This document shows positions 53,483 through 61,876 of a stretch of DNA of 64,000 bases, piece by piece; within the stretch, counting starts at the first letter, position 1, and the number at the start of each line of letters is the position of its first letter. This stretch comes from Streptomyces thermolilacinus SPC6 (lineage in GTDB: Bacteria > Actinomycetota > Actinomycetes > Streptomycetales > Streptomycetaceae): contig NZ_ASHX02000001.1 in the NCBI RefSeq assembly GCF_000478605.2, positions 1,054,001-1,118,000 of the forward strand, in the 5' to 3' direction. The notes beneath the pieces are model-generated. The model made no database searches. It was given only the letters and a program-made list of their open reading frames with translations, and was not told the origin of the DNA. The position numbers were made by a program, and so were the translations under genes.

Positions 53483-55560
53483 CAGATCCCTACCTCTCCG
53501 TGGTCCACGCCCGGCAGGAGCCCGCACATGGCGAAGATCGACAGCAGTGGCGCCAGGACCCGGCGGGGGCGGACGCCGTGCGGGAAGCGGTCGTCGCGCG
53601 CCTGGCCGCCCGTCGCCGCGACGAAGTGCAGCGTGCAGCGGGCGGAGTCGTCGAACGGGCGCAGCCACGCCTGGGTGGCGTGCCGGGCGACGAACGCGTG
53701 GACGTCGCGGCTCTCGGCGCGCACCTCCTCCGGCCGGAACCGCGGCGGGAGGGCGCGGCCGAGCCACTGGTCGACGGCCGGTTCGACGCGGACGAGGTCG
53801 CTCTTGTTGAGGGCGATCGCGGTGGGCGCCGCGATGTAGGGGCCCCGGGTGCGGGGCACGCGGTTGAGTACGGTGGTGAACGCCTCGTCGCCGAGGTCGC
53901 GGCGGCGCAGCCCGTTCAGCTCCCGCACCGGGTCGAGGGAGGGCAGGCTCAGCGCGCGCAGCGGGTCGAGGACGAAGACGAACGCGTCGATCCCGGTGAG
54001 GAACCGCGCCACCTCGCTGTCCTGCGCGAGGTCCTCGCCCGCGAGGTCGAAGAAGATGACGGGCCGCGTAGGGCCGCTGCCGGTGACGAGCAGCCCGTCG
54101 GCGAACCTGGCGAACGTCTGCTGCCCGGTACGGCCCAGCTCCCGGCCCTGGAGGAGGCTCTGCACCCGCTCCCGCAGGAACGTACGGTGCGTGTCCGGGT
54201 TCAGCGGCAGGCACTTGAGGCCGTACGGTTCGAGGCCGCCCTGCTCGACCTCGCCGAGCATCGCGGCCAGCAGGTGCGTCTTGCCGACGCCGGAGCTGCC
54301 GACGAGGGCGATGGTCAGGGGACGGCCGTTGGTCAGGTACGGGACGGGCAGCTCGTGGAGGTTGTCCTCGTCGGCGTACGGGCACAGCTGGTACGCCGTG
54401 CGCAGCAGGTCCCGGACGTGGGCGGGCGGCAGGTCGCCGCTCAGGTCGAGCGGGACGCGGTCGCCCATGGGGTCGATGGTGACGAGACGCGACTCGTCGT
54501 AGACGACGGGCAGCAGGCAGTGCGGGCACAGCCGTTCCGGCGACGCGGCCTGCGCGGCGGGCGGGGACGGGACGGCCGGGGGCTTGGGTGGCGGCGCGGT
54601 GGGGCGGCGGACGGGCCACCAGGACGGGCGGGCCCGCTCGTGCGGCTCCGGGGGCGGCGGGGGCCGGTCGAGGCCCAGTTCGGCGCGTTTGCGCGCGATC
54701 TGCCGTTCGTACTCGGCGCGGCCAGCGTGCAGCGGGTCGGGGCCGCCGGTGGTGAGGGCGAGCGGGTCCGGGACGTTCAGCAGGCGCATCAGCTCGGCCG
54801 GTGCGGGCCGCCCCGCGGCCAGCGGGGCGAAGGCGCCGCCCTGGTGCAGCGCGGCGAGCCCGCGGAAGTCGGCCAGGTCGGCGGGCGGGCCCGCACCCCG
54901 GTCGGGGCGGCCCGCGACGAGGTAGTACACGAGCTGGGCGACGGACCACAGGTCGTCGCGCGGGTCGGCTCCCCCGGTGCCGCCGCGCTGCTCGGGCGAC
55001 GCCCAGGGGGCCGTGCCGTACGCCTCGCGCGGCTCCCCCGCGCGCATCGCGGCGTACGGCTCCGCGAGCCGCACGTGCGTGCCGTTCCAGCGGACCGTGT
55101 CGGGGCCGATCGCCCGGTACACCAGTCCGGCGTCCTCCAGGAGCCGTACGGCCAGGGCGAGTTGGCCGGCGACCCGCAGCTGCTCGCGGACGCCGAGGGC
55201 GCCGCGGTACGAGACGAGCGGCTCGCCGTCCGTGATCCGGTACAGGACGAACGGCTCGGGCGCGTCGAGGTCGTAGCCGACGACGCGGGTGAAGACCTCC
55301 CCGAACCCGTGGTCCGCGTACCGCCGTTCCAGGGCGACGGCCGCGGCGGTCTCCCGTTCCAGGGCGGCGTGCGCCCGCGGGTCGCCGGGGCCGATGCGGT
55401 GCTGGAGGACCGTCCGGTCGCCGAGCGTCACCGTGCGGGACTGCGCGCCGGGGCGGCCGGGCTGCTCGCGGTCGGGCCCGAAGCGGGCGGGGAGGCGCAT
55501 CCGCGTGCCCTTGGGCGTGAGGAACGCCAGCTCGCCTTCGGGCTGGTACGGGTGCGTCAT
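53482..55560 (-). CDS. Pseudokinase fused to TRAFAC-clade GTPase (double-GTPase type)
   Basis: A 692-residue cytosolic protein. Residues 60-290 resemble a protein kinase, but the catalytic loop reads VYRAIGPDTVRWNG without the HRD aspartate and the DFG position is LAEPYAA, so it is probably inactive. A Pro-rich linker leads to a zinc-ribbon-like site (Cys345, Cys348, Cys393). The GTPase follows: P-loop GSSGVGKT at 421-428, switch-II DLAG at 505-508, and NKSD base-recognition motif at 585-588. The C-terminal region ends in RRVLAPLLSIFAMCGLLPG. Both ends overlap neighbours (ATGA twice), so synthesis is tightly coupled. A nucleotide-dependent switch is inferred. Confidence 0.83.
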   Translation of the reverse strand: MTHPYQPEGELAFLTPKGTRMRLPARFGPDREQPGRPGAQSRTVTLGDRTVLQHRIGPGDPRAHAALERETAAAVALERRYADHGFGEVFTRVVGYDLDAPEPFVLYRITDGEPLVSYRGALGVREQLRVAGQLALAVRLLEDAGLVYRAIGPDTVRWNGTHVRLAEPYAAMRAGEPREAYGTAPWASPEQRGGTGGADPRDDLWSVAQLVYYLVAGRPDRGAGPPADLADFRGLAALHQGGAFAPLAAGRPAPAELMRLLNVPDPLALTTGGPDPLHAGRAEYERQIARKRAELGLDRPPPPPEPHERARPSWWPVRRPTAPPPKPPAVPSPPAAQAASPERLCPHCLLPVVYDESRLVTIDPMGDRVPLDLSGDLPPAHVRDLLRTAYQLCPYADEDNLHELPVPYLTNGRPLTIALVGSSGVGKTHLLAAMLGEVEQGGLEPYGLKCLPLNPDTHRTFLRERVQSLLQGRELGRTGQQTFARFADGLLVTGSGPTRPVIFFDLAGEDLAQDSEVARFLTGIDAFVFVLDPLRALSLPSLDPVRELNGLRRRDLGDEAFTTVLNRVPRTRGPYIAAPTAIALNKSDLVRVEPAVDQWLGRALPPRFRPEEVRAESRDVHAFVARHATQAWLRPFDDSARCTLHFVAATGGQARDDRFPHGVRPRRVLAPLLSIFAMCGLLPGVDHGEVGI

Positions 55561-58412
55561 GACGGGTCACCGTCCTCTCCGGGCGTCTCCTCGCGGACCG
55601 TCCGCACGGCGTCGCCGCGCAGCGGTACGAGGCCCAGCACGCCCGCGTGGCGGCCCGTCGGCGTCCACACGACGTCCTCCGCGTACGCGGCGCCGTGGGA
55701 GTCGGCACGTGCCGCGTACCGCCCGTCGGGCCGGGCCCGGTCGTCCGGTTCGGGCGTGCCGCGCCGGAACGCCTCGGGCGCGAACCGGACGCGATGCACG
55801 GCCAGCGGGTCCGCCGACAGGAGCCGCCGGTGCCGCGGGCCGCACAGCGGGACGGTCGGTTCGGCGTCGGCGCCTGGTGCGAGGAGGTCGGCCACCCGGT
55901 CGGGGGCCACGCCGGTCATGCGGGTGGCGTCGGGGCGGCGGCCGGGCCGCGGGTCGTGCGGGGGCGGGGAGGTCGCCGCGTCGCGCAGGAGGCGCCCGTG
56001 GACCTCGTCCAGCAGGTCGCGCATCGGCCCGTCGAGGGGGGCGCGCCCGGCGCGGGCGGGGTCGCGTTCGATCCGTACCCAGCAGGGGGCGAGGAGGCGG
56101 CGGGTGCCGGACGCCAGGTCCGCGACGAGGGTGTCCACCAGGTCGGGGCCGCCGTCGCCGCGCTCCCGCTCCAGCCACGGCGGGTCCTCGGGGACGCGGA
56201 GCGGCGGCCAGCGGTCGTCCGGCGCGGCGAACGGGCCGTCGTCCGCAGGGTCTTGGGACTGGTCGGGGGCCGCCGGGTCGTGGACCGGGACGGCCTCGTA
56301 GGCGGGTCCGATGATGCGCGGCTCCTCGTCCTCCGGGTCGTAGGGCCGCGCGGGGCCGGTGGTGTCGTAGGGGTGTGCGGGGCCGCCCGTGTCGTACGGG
56401 TGGGCCCGGGCGGGCCGGTGGCCGGGGGCGCCGGGGCGGGCCGTGCCGTAGGGGGCGCCGTCAGGGTCGTAGTGGGCGCTCGGGGCGTACGGGCCGTCGG
56501 CCGGGGCGCCCGGCCGGGTCCCGTAGGGGGTGCCCGGGGGCGGGGCCGCGTTCCACCAGTCGTCGTCAAAGGAGCCGTCGCTCCAGGAGTCCCACTCCCA
56601 CAGGTCCGTGCCGCCGTCCTCCTCCGCCTCGGCCGGTGGCGCCTGCCGGGGCGCGGGCTGCTGCCCGGAGCCGCGCTGCCCGGGGACAGGGCCCGCGCCC
56701 TGCCCGTACGCGTCGCCCGCCCCGTACGCCTCCGTCCCGTACGCCTCCGCCGTCGCGGCGAGGGACCGCAGCAGCAGGGCGACCGCGCGGGCGCCGTCCG
56801 CGCAGTGGTGCCGCGCGTCGGCGAGCAGCCAGTCGTGCACGGCGGTCTCCGCGAGCAGCCGGTCCACCCCGGCGACGACACGCGCGGCGTACTCGGCGTC
56901 GGTGCCGCGCCACCAGGCGTCCACGGACGACGTCCAGTCCCTTACGGCGAGGACGAGCGCGCCGGTCAGGGCCACGGCCGCCCCGCCCACCCCGGCCCAG
57001 AGGGGCAGCCCCAGCAGGGAACCCGCGACGGCGCCGGTCACGCCGCCCACGAGGCCGCCCAGCAGCCGGGCCGTGACCCGGGCGGTGCCCCCGCCGTCGT
57101 GGCGGCCGTCCGGGGAGCGGTTCGGGCGGTGCGACCACATCAGGGCGCCGAGCACCGCCGCGAGGACGCCGATCACCGGGCCCAGGAACCAGCCGGGCCC
57201 CGGCCACAGCCCCGCCACGAACGCCGGTACGAGCGCCGCCAGCGCCGCCCCGGCCGCCGTACCGCCCGTACGGAACGGCGGCGGCCCCGCCAGATGGCGC
57301 AGGTACGCCGGGTCGCACAGCTCGTCGAGGCGGGCGAGACGGGCCGCGCTGCCCGCCGGGGCGGACCGGTCGGACAGGGCGGCGAGCCGCGCGGCGGCGG
57401 TCCGCAGCGGCAGCGGCTGGTCCAGCAGGTGCTCGGTGAGGTCCCGCAGGGCGGGCACGACCCGGGCGCGGGACGCGGCGGGCAGGTCGGGCAGGACGAC
57501 ACCGCGCTCCAGGAGCCGGGCCCGCTGCTCCCGCGTGAGCCCCACACCGTCCCCGTCCGTGAACGCCCCGGCGACGGTGTCCCGGTACGCCTCCAGGGCG
57601 CGGCCGAGTCCGACGAGGCGGCCGGGCAGGTCGGCGTGGCGGGAGAGCCTGCCGAACAGCCCGGCGGGGCCGCGCGCGAGCCGGTGCCCTTCGCGGGCCT
57701 CCTCCAGCGCGTCGTCGCAGGCGCGGCGGCGTGCGGCGGCGGGCCGCGACGGCTCCAGCCACCGGTGCCCGGCGACGTCCTCGGGCAGCGAGTCGTCCAG
57801 CAGGACGGCCAGGTCGGGCGGTACGGAGTCGCCGGGGCCGCCGCCGGTCACCTCCTGGCCCGCGAGCGTGGCCAGGGCCTCCCGCCACGCGCGCGTACGG
57901 GCCTCCTCGCTCAGGTCGTGCTCCACGACCCGCACGGACGGGACGGCGACGCCGTGGACGAGGCCGCCCAGGCCGCGCAGGACGGCGTCGAACACCTCGG
58001 GCTGGCCGAGGAGCTGGATCAGCGGGCGCAGTCCGTCCGGGTCGTCGGCGGTGCGCGGGTCGAGGACCCACAGGACTCCGGCGGCGGGCGGCCGCAGGCT
58101 CAGGGGGCGGCGCAGGGCGCTCTCCAAGGTGCCCGGCTCCGCCCGGTGGGCGGGGACCCCGGGGCCGCCGACGGCGAGGCAGAGGACCTTGGCGGGGCCG
58201 TACGAGTAGAGCCGCTCGTACAGGAGCTGGTGGGCGACGAGCCGCTCGGCGTGGTCCACGACGAGGAACCGCCGCTCGCCGTCGCAGTGCTGCGTGGCGT
58301 CGAGCGCGGCGCGCACGGCGTCGGCGTCGGGCGTGCGGCGCAGGTCGAGGGGCACGGCGTGGCAGGGCTGCCGGTGGGCCGGGGCGGTGCCGGGGGTGTC
58401 GCGGAGGTTCAC
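55557..58412 (-). CDS. Large membrane protein of the GTPase system, unknown function
   Basis: About 951 residues. Residues 1-380 are cytosolic and mixed alpha/beta (GERRFLVVDHAERLVAHQLL, AAGVLWVLDPRTADD), possibly a degenerate ATPase or ligand domain without a P-loop. Four hydrophobic segments lie at about 384-402, 405-426, 449-468 and 471-490, with the paired helices separated by a charged loop. The C-terminal half is low-complexity (HPYDTGGPAHPYDTTGP) followed by a folded region around 740-900. GTG 58412 overlaps the tubulin-like stop (GTGA), and its own stop overlaps the next start. The very long frame reading up to 61739 is a shadow of the tubulin-like gene. I do not recognise the family beyond its neighbours. 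Confidence 0.72.
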   Translation of the reverse strand: MNLRDTPGTAPAHRQPCHAVPLDLRRTPDADAVRAALDATQHCDGERRFLVVDHAERLVAHQLLYERLYSYGPAKVLCLAVGGPGVPAHRAEPGTLESALRRPLSLRPPAAGVLWVLDPRTADDPDGLRPLIQLLGQPEVFDAVLRGLGGLVHGVAVPSVRVVEHDLSEEARTRAWREALATLAGQEVTGGGPGDSVPPDLAVLLDDSLPEDVAGHRWLEPSRPAAARRRACDDALEEAREGHRLARGPAGLFGRLSRHADLPGRLVGLGRALEAYRDTVAGAFTDGDGVGLTREQRARLLERGVVLPDLPAASRARVVPALRDLTEHLLDQPLPLRTAAARLAALSDRSAPAGSAARLARLDELCDPAYLRHLAGPPPFRTGGTAAGAALAALVPAFVAGLWPGPGWFLGPVIGVLAAVLGALMWSHRPNRSPDGRHDGGGTARVTARLLGGLVGGVTGAVAGSLLGLPLWAGVGGAAVALTGALVLAVRDWTSSVDAWWRGTDAEYAARVVAGVDRLLAETAVHDWLLADARHHCADGARAVALLLRSLAATAEAYGTEAYGAGDAYGQGAGPVPGQRGSGQQPAPRQAPPAEAEEDGGTDLWEWDSWSDGSFDDDWWNAAPPPGTPYGTRPGAPADGPYAPSAHYDPDGAPYGTARPGAPGHRPARAHPYDTGGPAHPYDTTGPARPYDPEDEEPRIIGPAYEAVPVHDPAAPDQSQDPADDGPFAAPDDRWPPLRVPEDPPWLERERGDGGPDLVDTLVADLASGTRRLLAPCWVRIERDPARAGRAPLDGPMRDLLDEVHGRLLRDAATSPPPHDPRPGRRPDATRMTGVAPDRVADLLAPGADAEPTVPLCGPRHRRLLSADPLAVHRVRFAPEAFRRGTPEPDDRARPDGRYAARADSHGAAYAEDVVWTPTGRHAGVLGLVPLRGDAVRTVREETPGEDGDPS

Positions 58413-61400
58413 TCTTCGTCCCAGGGGTACTTGGGCGCGTGCCCGGTGCCGGTCTGCGGTTCGGCGGGAGCGGGTGCGGGGGCCGGGGCGCTCTCGGGCC
58501 GGGGCTCGGGGAAGGACTCGTGGCGGGGCTCGGCCTCGGGCTGACGCGGGCCGGGCTGGTACGGCGAGGGGTCGTACGGGTCGGGGTCGTACGGGGCGTG
58601 GTGCGGGGACGGCCGGGACGGGCCGGGCGGGTACGGGCCGCCGCCACCGTGCGGCGCGGGAGGCGCCGGCGGTACAGCGGCGGCAGCCGGTACGGGAGCG
58701 GCGGCCTGCTCCTCCTGGTCCCGCAGGTACCGCCGGTACAGGTCGCGCAGCGACGTGGACGAGCCCTTGCCCTCCAGTTCGAAGGGCCGGTCGAGGGCGC
58801 CGGGCAGGGTGTGCTCCCAGAAGTGCCGCACCGGGTCCAGCCACTCCTCCGCGCCCCAGCGGGCGGTCAGCTCGTCGAGCCGGGCCAGCTCGCGCGGGGC
58901 GATCTCCTCGACGAAGCTCACGAACAGCGGGGAGGGCCGCACAGGCGAGGTGGTGAGGCCGGTCGGGCGCATGTTCATCAGCCGGTCGCAGAACACCCCG
59001 ATGATCGACTCCTCCTCCAGCAGCGCGGTCCGCTCGTACGCCTGGAGCAGCCCCGCCCAGCTGGACAGCTGCCCGTCGTACGGCTCCACGCGCAGCGCCA
59101 TCGTGGAGGACTCGCCGCGCTGGAGGCGGATGCGCACGACGTCCGGGGACGCGGCGTCGCCGTCGTGGCCGACGAGCCCGTTCCACATCGCGCACAGGAC
59201 GCGGTGGAGGATGTGCTGCCGGTCCTCCTCGGTGCTGACGAGCCAGTCGTCCTGGTAGCCGAGCCGCTGCCGCCAGGACAGGAAGTCGTCGGAGCGGCCC
59301 GCCTCCCGCGCCTCCGACCACAGTTTGAGCAGCCCCCGGACCTCGGAGATGTCGGTGAGGCTCATCTCGCTGCGGAACAGCGCGACGGTGATCGACTCGG
59401 ACTCGACGGCGCGCGGTTCGATGTTGGCGTGCTGCGGCAGGTAGAGCGCCTTCTTCAGGTACTCGGACGTGCGGCTGTCCGCCTCGCTGCGCGGGTAGGT
59501 GATGAGCACCTTCAGGGGACCGCTGCCGTCGGGCGTGAAACCGACCGGCAGGAGTCCGGCGACCTGGGCGCGGAACTGCTCCAGCCAGCGGCCGTCCACC
59601 GCCGCCTCGGCCGCCTCGTCCCCGGCGGCCGCGCGCAGCAGCAGCGCCATCGACGGCAGCAGGGGACGCTCGTTGATCGCGTCGCCGCGCTCCCCGAAGA
59701 GCTGCTTGACCCGCCCCTCCAGGACCTGCTTGACCTCCTTGACGGCGGCGCCGTGGGAGTGGCGCACGGCTTCCAGGGCGCGCCGCCAGACGTCGCCCTC
59801 CACGAGCGCGTCGACGATCCCGGCCGCGTCCATGCTCTCCTCGGGGAGGCGGAGGCTGCGGCCGAGGCGCTGGACGACGTCGTCGTAGAAGATCCGCAGG
59901 CTGTTCTGCGGCGGCAGCAGGTAGCAGACGCCCTTGCGGTCGTCGCGGTACAGCTCCCGGCGGCGGGCGGCGAACGCCTTGCCCTCCTCGTCGGCGTGCC
60001 CGCGCAGCGCCTTGACGAGTTCGCCCAGCTCCTGGACTGCGTGGTTGAGGACCGGCCGCCACCGGGACTCGTGTTCCCGCCAGGCGGTGTGCCACAGCAG
60101 GTTCGCCCGCCATCGGTACCAGTCGTCCTGCTCGACCTTGGCGTCCCGTACGTCGGGGTCGCTCCAGCGGGCCGGTACGAGGCCGCCCGCGATGCCCTTG
60201 ATCCTGGGGACGTGCGGGGCTTCCCGCCGGACGTGGCCGGGCCGGTGGGGCTCGCTGCGGCGGTTGTCGAGCATGCCGGTGAAGCCCGCCTCCGCGACCC
60301 GCTCGGGGTGTCCGCGCAGCCCCTCGATCACGGTGCTGACGCCGAACGGCCCGTACGCGCCGAGGAGCGCGCGGATGGCGCCGCCCGGCTGGAACTCCTC
60401 GACGAGCCGGGGCATGTCGCGGCCCAGGTCGCGTTCGAGGCGTACGAGGGCGTCCTTCATGTCGCCGCGGCGGTGGTGGAGGGCGGTCGTCACGGCGCGG
60501 GTGCCGCGGGGCGGCGTCTCGGGCTCCGGGATGTCCGGGGCCGCCCTGCTCCACAGGGCGTCCACGCGGGCCTTCTCGAACGTCTCCCTGACGCGCGCGG
60601 CGCCGTCCTTGACGGGCTGCCTGGCGCGTTCGTCCATGGTGCGAACGGCCTGCGCGAGGAGGCGGGCGGCGACGATCTCGGCGAGGTCGTCCACGGGTGT
60701 GGTGAGGGACGCGGCGAGGGTGGTGGACATGCTCCGGTAGCCGATGCCGGAGCGGGCGTGCCGGGACCGTTCGACGCCCTTGTTGATGAAGCTCTCGGCG
60801 AAGGACTGGTAGTCGTCCCGGGAGCGGCCGCCGCCCGTCTCGTCGGGCAGTTCGGTGCCGATGAGGGACATGACCAGGGCGGTGATGGAGCGGCGCAGGT
60901 CCTCGTTGCGGATGACGGCGGGCTTGCTGAACAGGAAGGCGGTCTGCGCGGTGGAGGCGCGCAGCCGTACGAGCGTGTCGCCGGGGTAGCGGACGCTGAT
61001 CCGGGAGCGGTGCTCGACGTCGCCCACGTCGGAGTCGGCGGCGGGCATGTTCTGGTCGTCGACGAGCCGGGAGATGTCCACCAGGGCGCGGGCGCCGTTG
61101 AGTTCGGCCTCCCGTCCGCCGCCCGCCTCGGGCGGGAACGCGGACGGCATGACGACCAGCGGGTAGATCTTCACGCCGGGCACCCTGGCGTTGCGGAACT
61201 CGTGCCCGATGAGGTGGATGAAGTCGTGGTAGATGCCGGCTCCGGTCCCTCCCGCGACGGAGAACGCGACGAACACGTCGCAGCCGCGGATGCGGCCGCC
61301 GCCCAGCCGCTGGAGGTCGCCCGCGCAGCTGCCGATGGCCCCGATCGCGGCGCGCAGCGGACGCAGGACGTTGTCGAGTCCGCTGTGGAGGGTGGCGAAC

Positions 61401-61831
61401 AGGGCGGCGCGGCCGACGGTCGGCAGCTGTCCCGCGCCGTTGTAGAGCGGGGCGACGCGGGGCTGGCGGACGTCCGGGGGGAGCCAGTCGCGGGTCTCGT
61501 CGGGCAGGGCGACGCGCAGCATCCTGGTCACGTCGGTGGAGCCCTCGAAACCGGCGGGCAGCAGGTCGTTCACGACGCGGGCGGTACGCGCGTACGCGGC
61601 GCCCTCGACGCCGGGCGCGCCGAGCCGCGCCTGCGCGTCGCCCTCGCTGAAGTCGGCGTACACGAACTGGAGGCAGTCGGGCAGCTGGTACGGGGCGCGG
61701 CGGCCGCCGTCCACGAGCCGGGTGCCGTCGGGGCCGCACAGTTCGCGGCGCAGGCTCTGTTCGAGTTCGGCGCCGATCTTGCCGCCGGTGCCGCCCAGTC
61801 CTACGAAGAGCATGGGCTGGTAGATCTTCAT
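58409..61831 (-). CDS. Tubulin-like protein (Tubulin_2 / FtsZ-related GTPase fold)
   Basis: About 1140 residues. The N-terminus MLFVGLGGTGGKIGAELEQ is the first nucleotide-binding turn of the tubulin/FtsZ fold, and FVAFSVAGGTGAGIYHDFIH (glycines at 194-199) is the tubulin signature loop. Polymerisation capacity is unknown. Residues 300-1000 are a long helical region (for example FINKGVERSRHARSG and VVQRLGRSLRLPEES) without recognised domains. The C-terminal 100 residues are Pro/Tyr-rich (HAPYDPDPYDPSPYQPGP). ATG 61831 has GGGGAG 5 bases upstream; GTG 61834 is too close to it. In actinobacteria this family is annotated together with vWA and GAP1 proteins. Confidence 0.82.
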   Translation of the reverse strand: MKIYQPMLFVGLGGTGGKIGAELEQSLRRELCGPDGTRLVDGGRRAPYQLPDCLQFVYADFSEGDAQARLGAPGVEGAAYARTARVVNDLLPAGFEGSTDVTRMLRVALPDETRDWLPPDVRQPRVAPLYNGAGQLPTVGRAALFATLHSGLDNVLRPLRAAIGAIGSCAGDLQRLGGGRIRGCDVFVAFSVAGGTGAGIYHDFIHLIGHEFRNARVPGVKIYPLVVMPSAFPPEAGGGREAELNGARALVDISRLVDDQNMPAADSDVGDVEHRSRISVRYPGDTLVRLRASTAQTAFLFSKPAVIRNEDLRRSITALVMSLIGTELPDETGGGRSRDDYQSFAESFINKGVERSRHARSGIGYRSMSTTLAASLTTPVDDLAEIVAARLLAQAVRTMDERARQPVKDGAARVRETFEKARVDALWSRAAPDIPEPETPPRGTRAVTTALHHRRGDMKDALVRLERDLGRDMPRLVEEFQPGGAIRALLGAYGPFGVSTVIEGLRGHPERVAEAGFTGMLDNRRSEPHRPGHVRREAPHVPRIKGIAGGLVPARWSDPDVRDAKVEQDDWYRWRANLLWHTAWREHESRWRPVLNHAVQELGELVKALRGHADEEGKAFAARRRELYRDDRKGVCYLLPPQNSLRIFYDDVVQRLGRSLRLPEESMDAAGIVDALVEGDVWRRALEAVRHSHGAAVKEVKQVLEGRVKQLFGERGDAINERPLLPSMALLLRAAAGDEAAEAAVDGRWLEQFRAQVAGLLPVGFTPDGSGPLKVLITYPRSEADSRTSEYLKKALYLPQHANIEPRAVESESITVALFRSEMSLTDISEVRGLLKLWSEAREAGRSDDFLSWRQRLGYQDDWLVSTEEDRQHILHRVLCAMWNGLVGHDGDAASPDVVRIRLQRGESSTMALRVEPYDGQLSSWAGLLQAYERTALLEEESIIGVFCDRLMNMRPTGLTTSPVRPSPLFVSFVEEIAPRELARLDELTARWGAEEWLDPVRHFWEHTLPGALDRPFELEGKGSSTSLRDLYRRYLRDQEEQAAAPVPAAAAVPPAPPAPHGGGGPYPPGPSRPSPHHAPYDPDPYDPSPYQPGPRQPEAEPRHESFPEPRPESAPAPAPAPAEPQTGTGHAPKYPWDEE

Positions 61832-61876
61832 CACGTCTCCCCTCGGGGCGTGGGTGCCCCGTCGTGCGGTGCTGCG

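Noticed and set aside
53483..55708. N-terminal extension of GAP1 to 1686 residues
   Set aside because: Reads the GTPase gene out of frame; the ATG at 53482 overlaps the upstream stop and begins the conserved domain.
58413..61739. N-terminal extension of the four-helix membrane protein to about 2060 residues
   Set aside because: The extra part is an alternate frame of the tubulin-like gene; GTG 58412 with GTGA overlap is the credible start.
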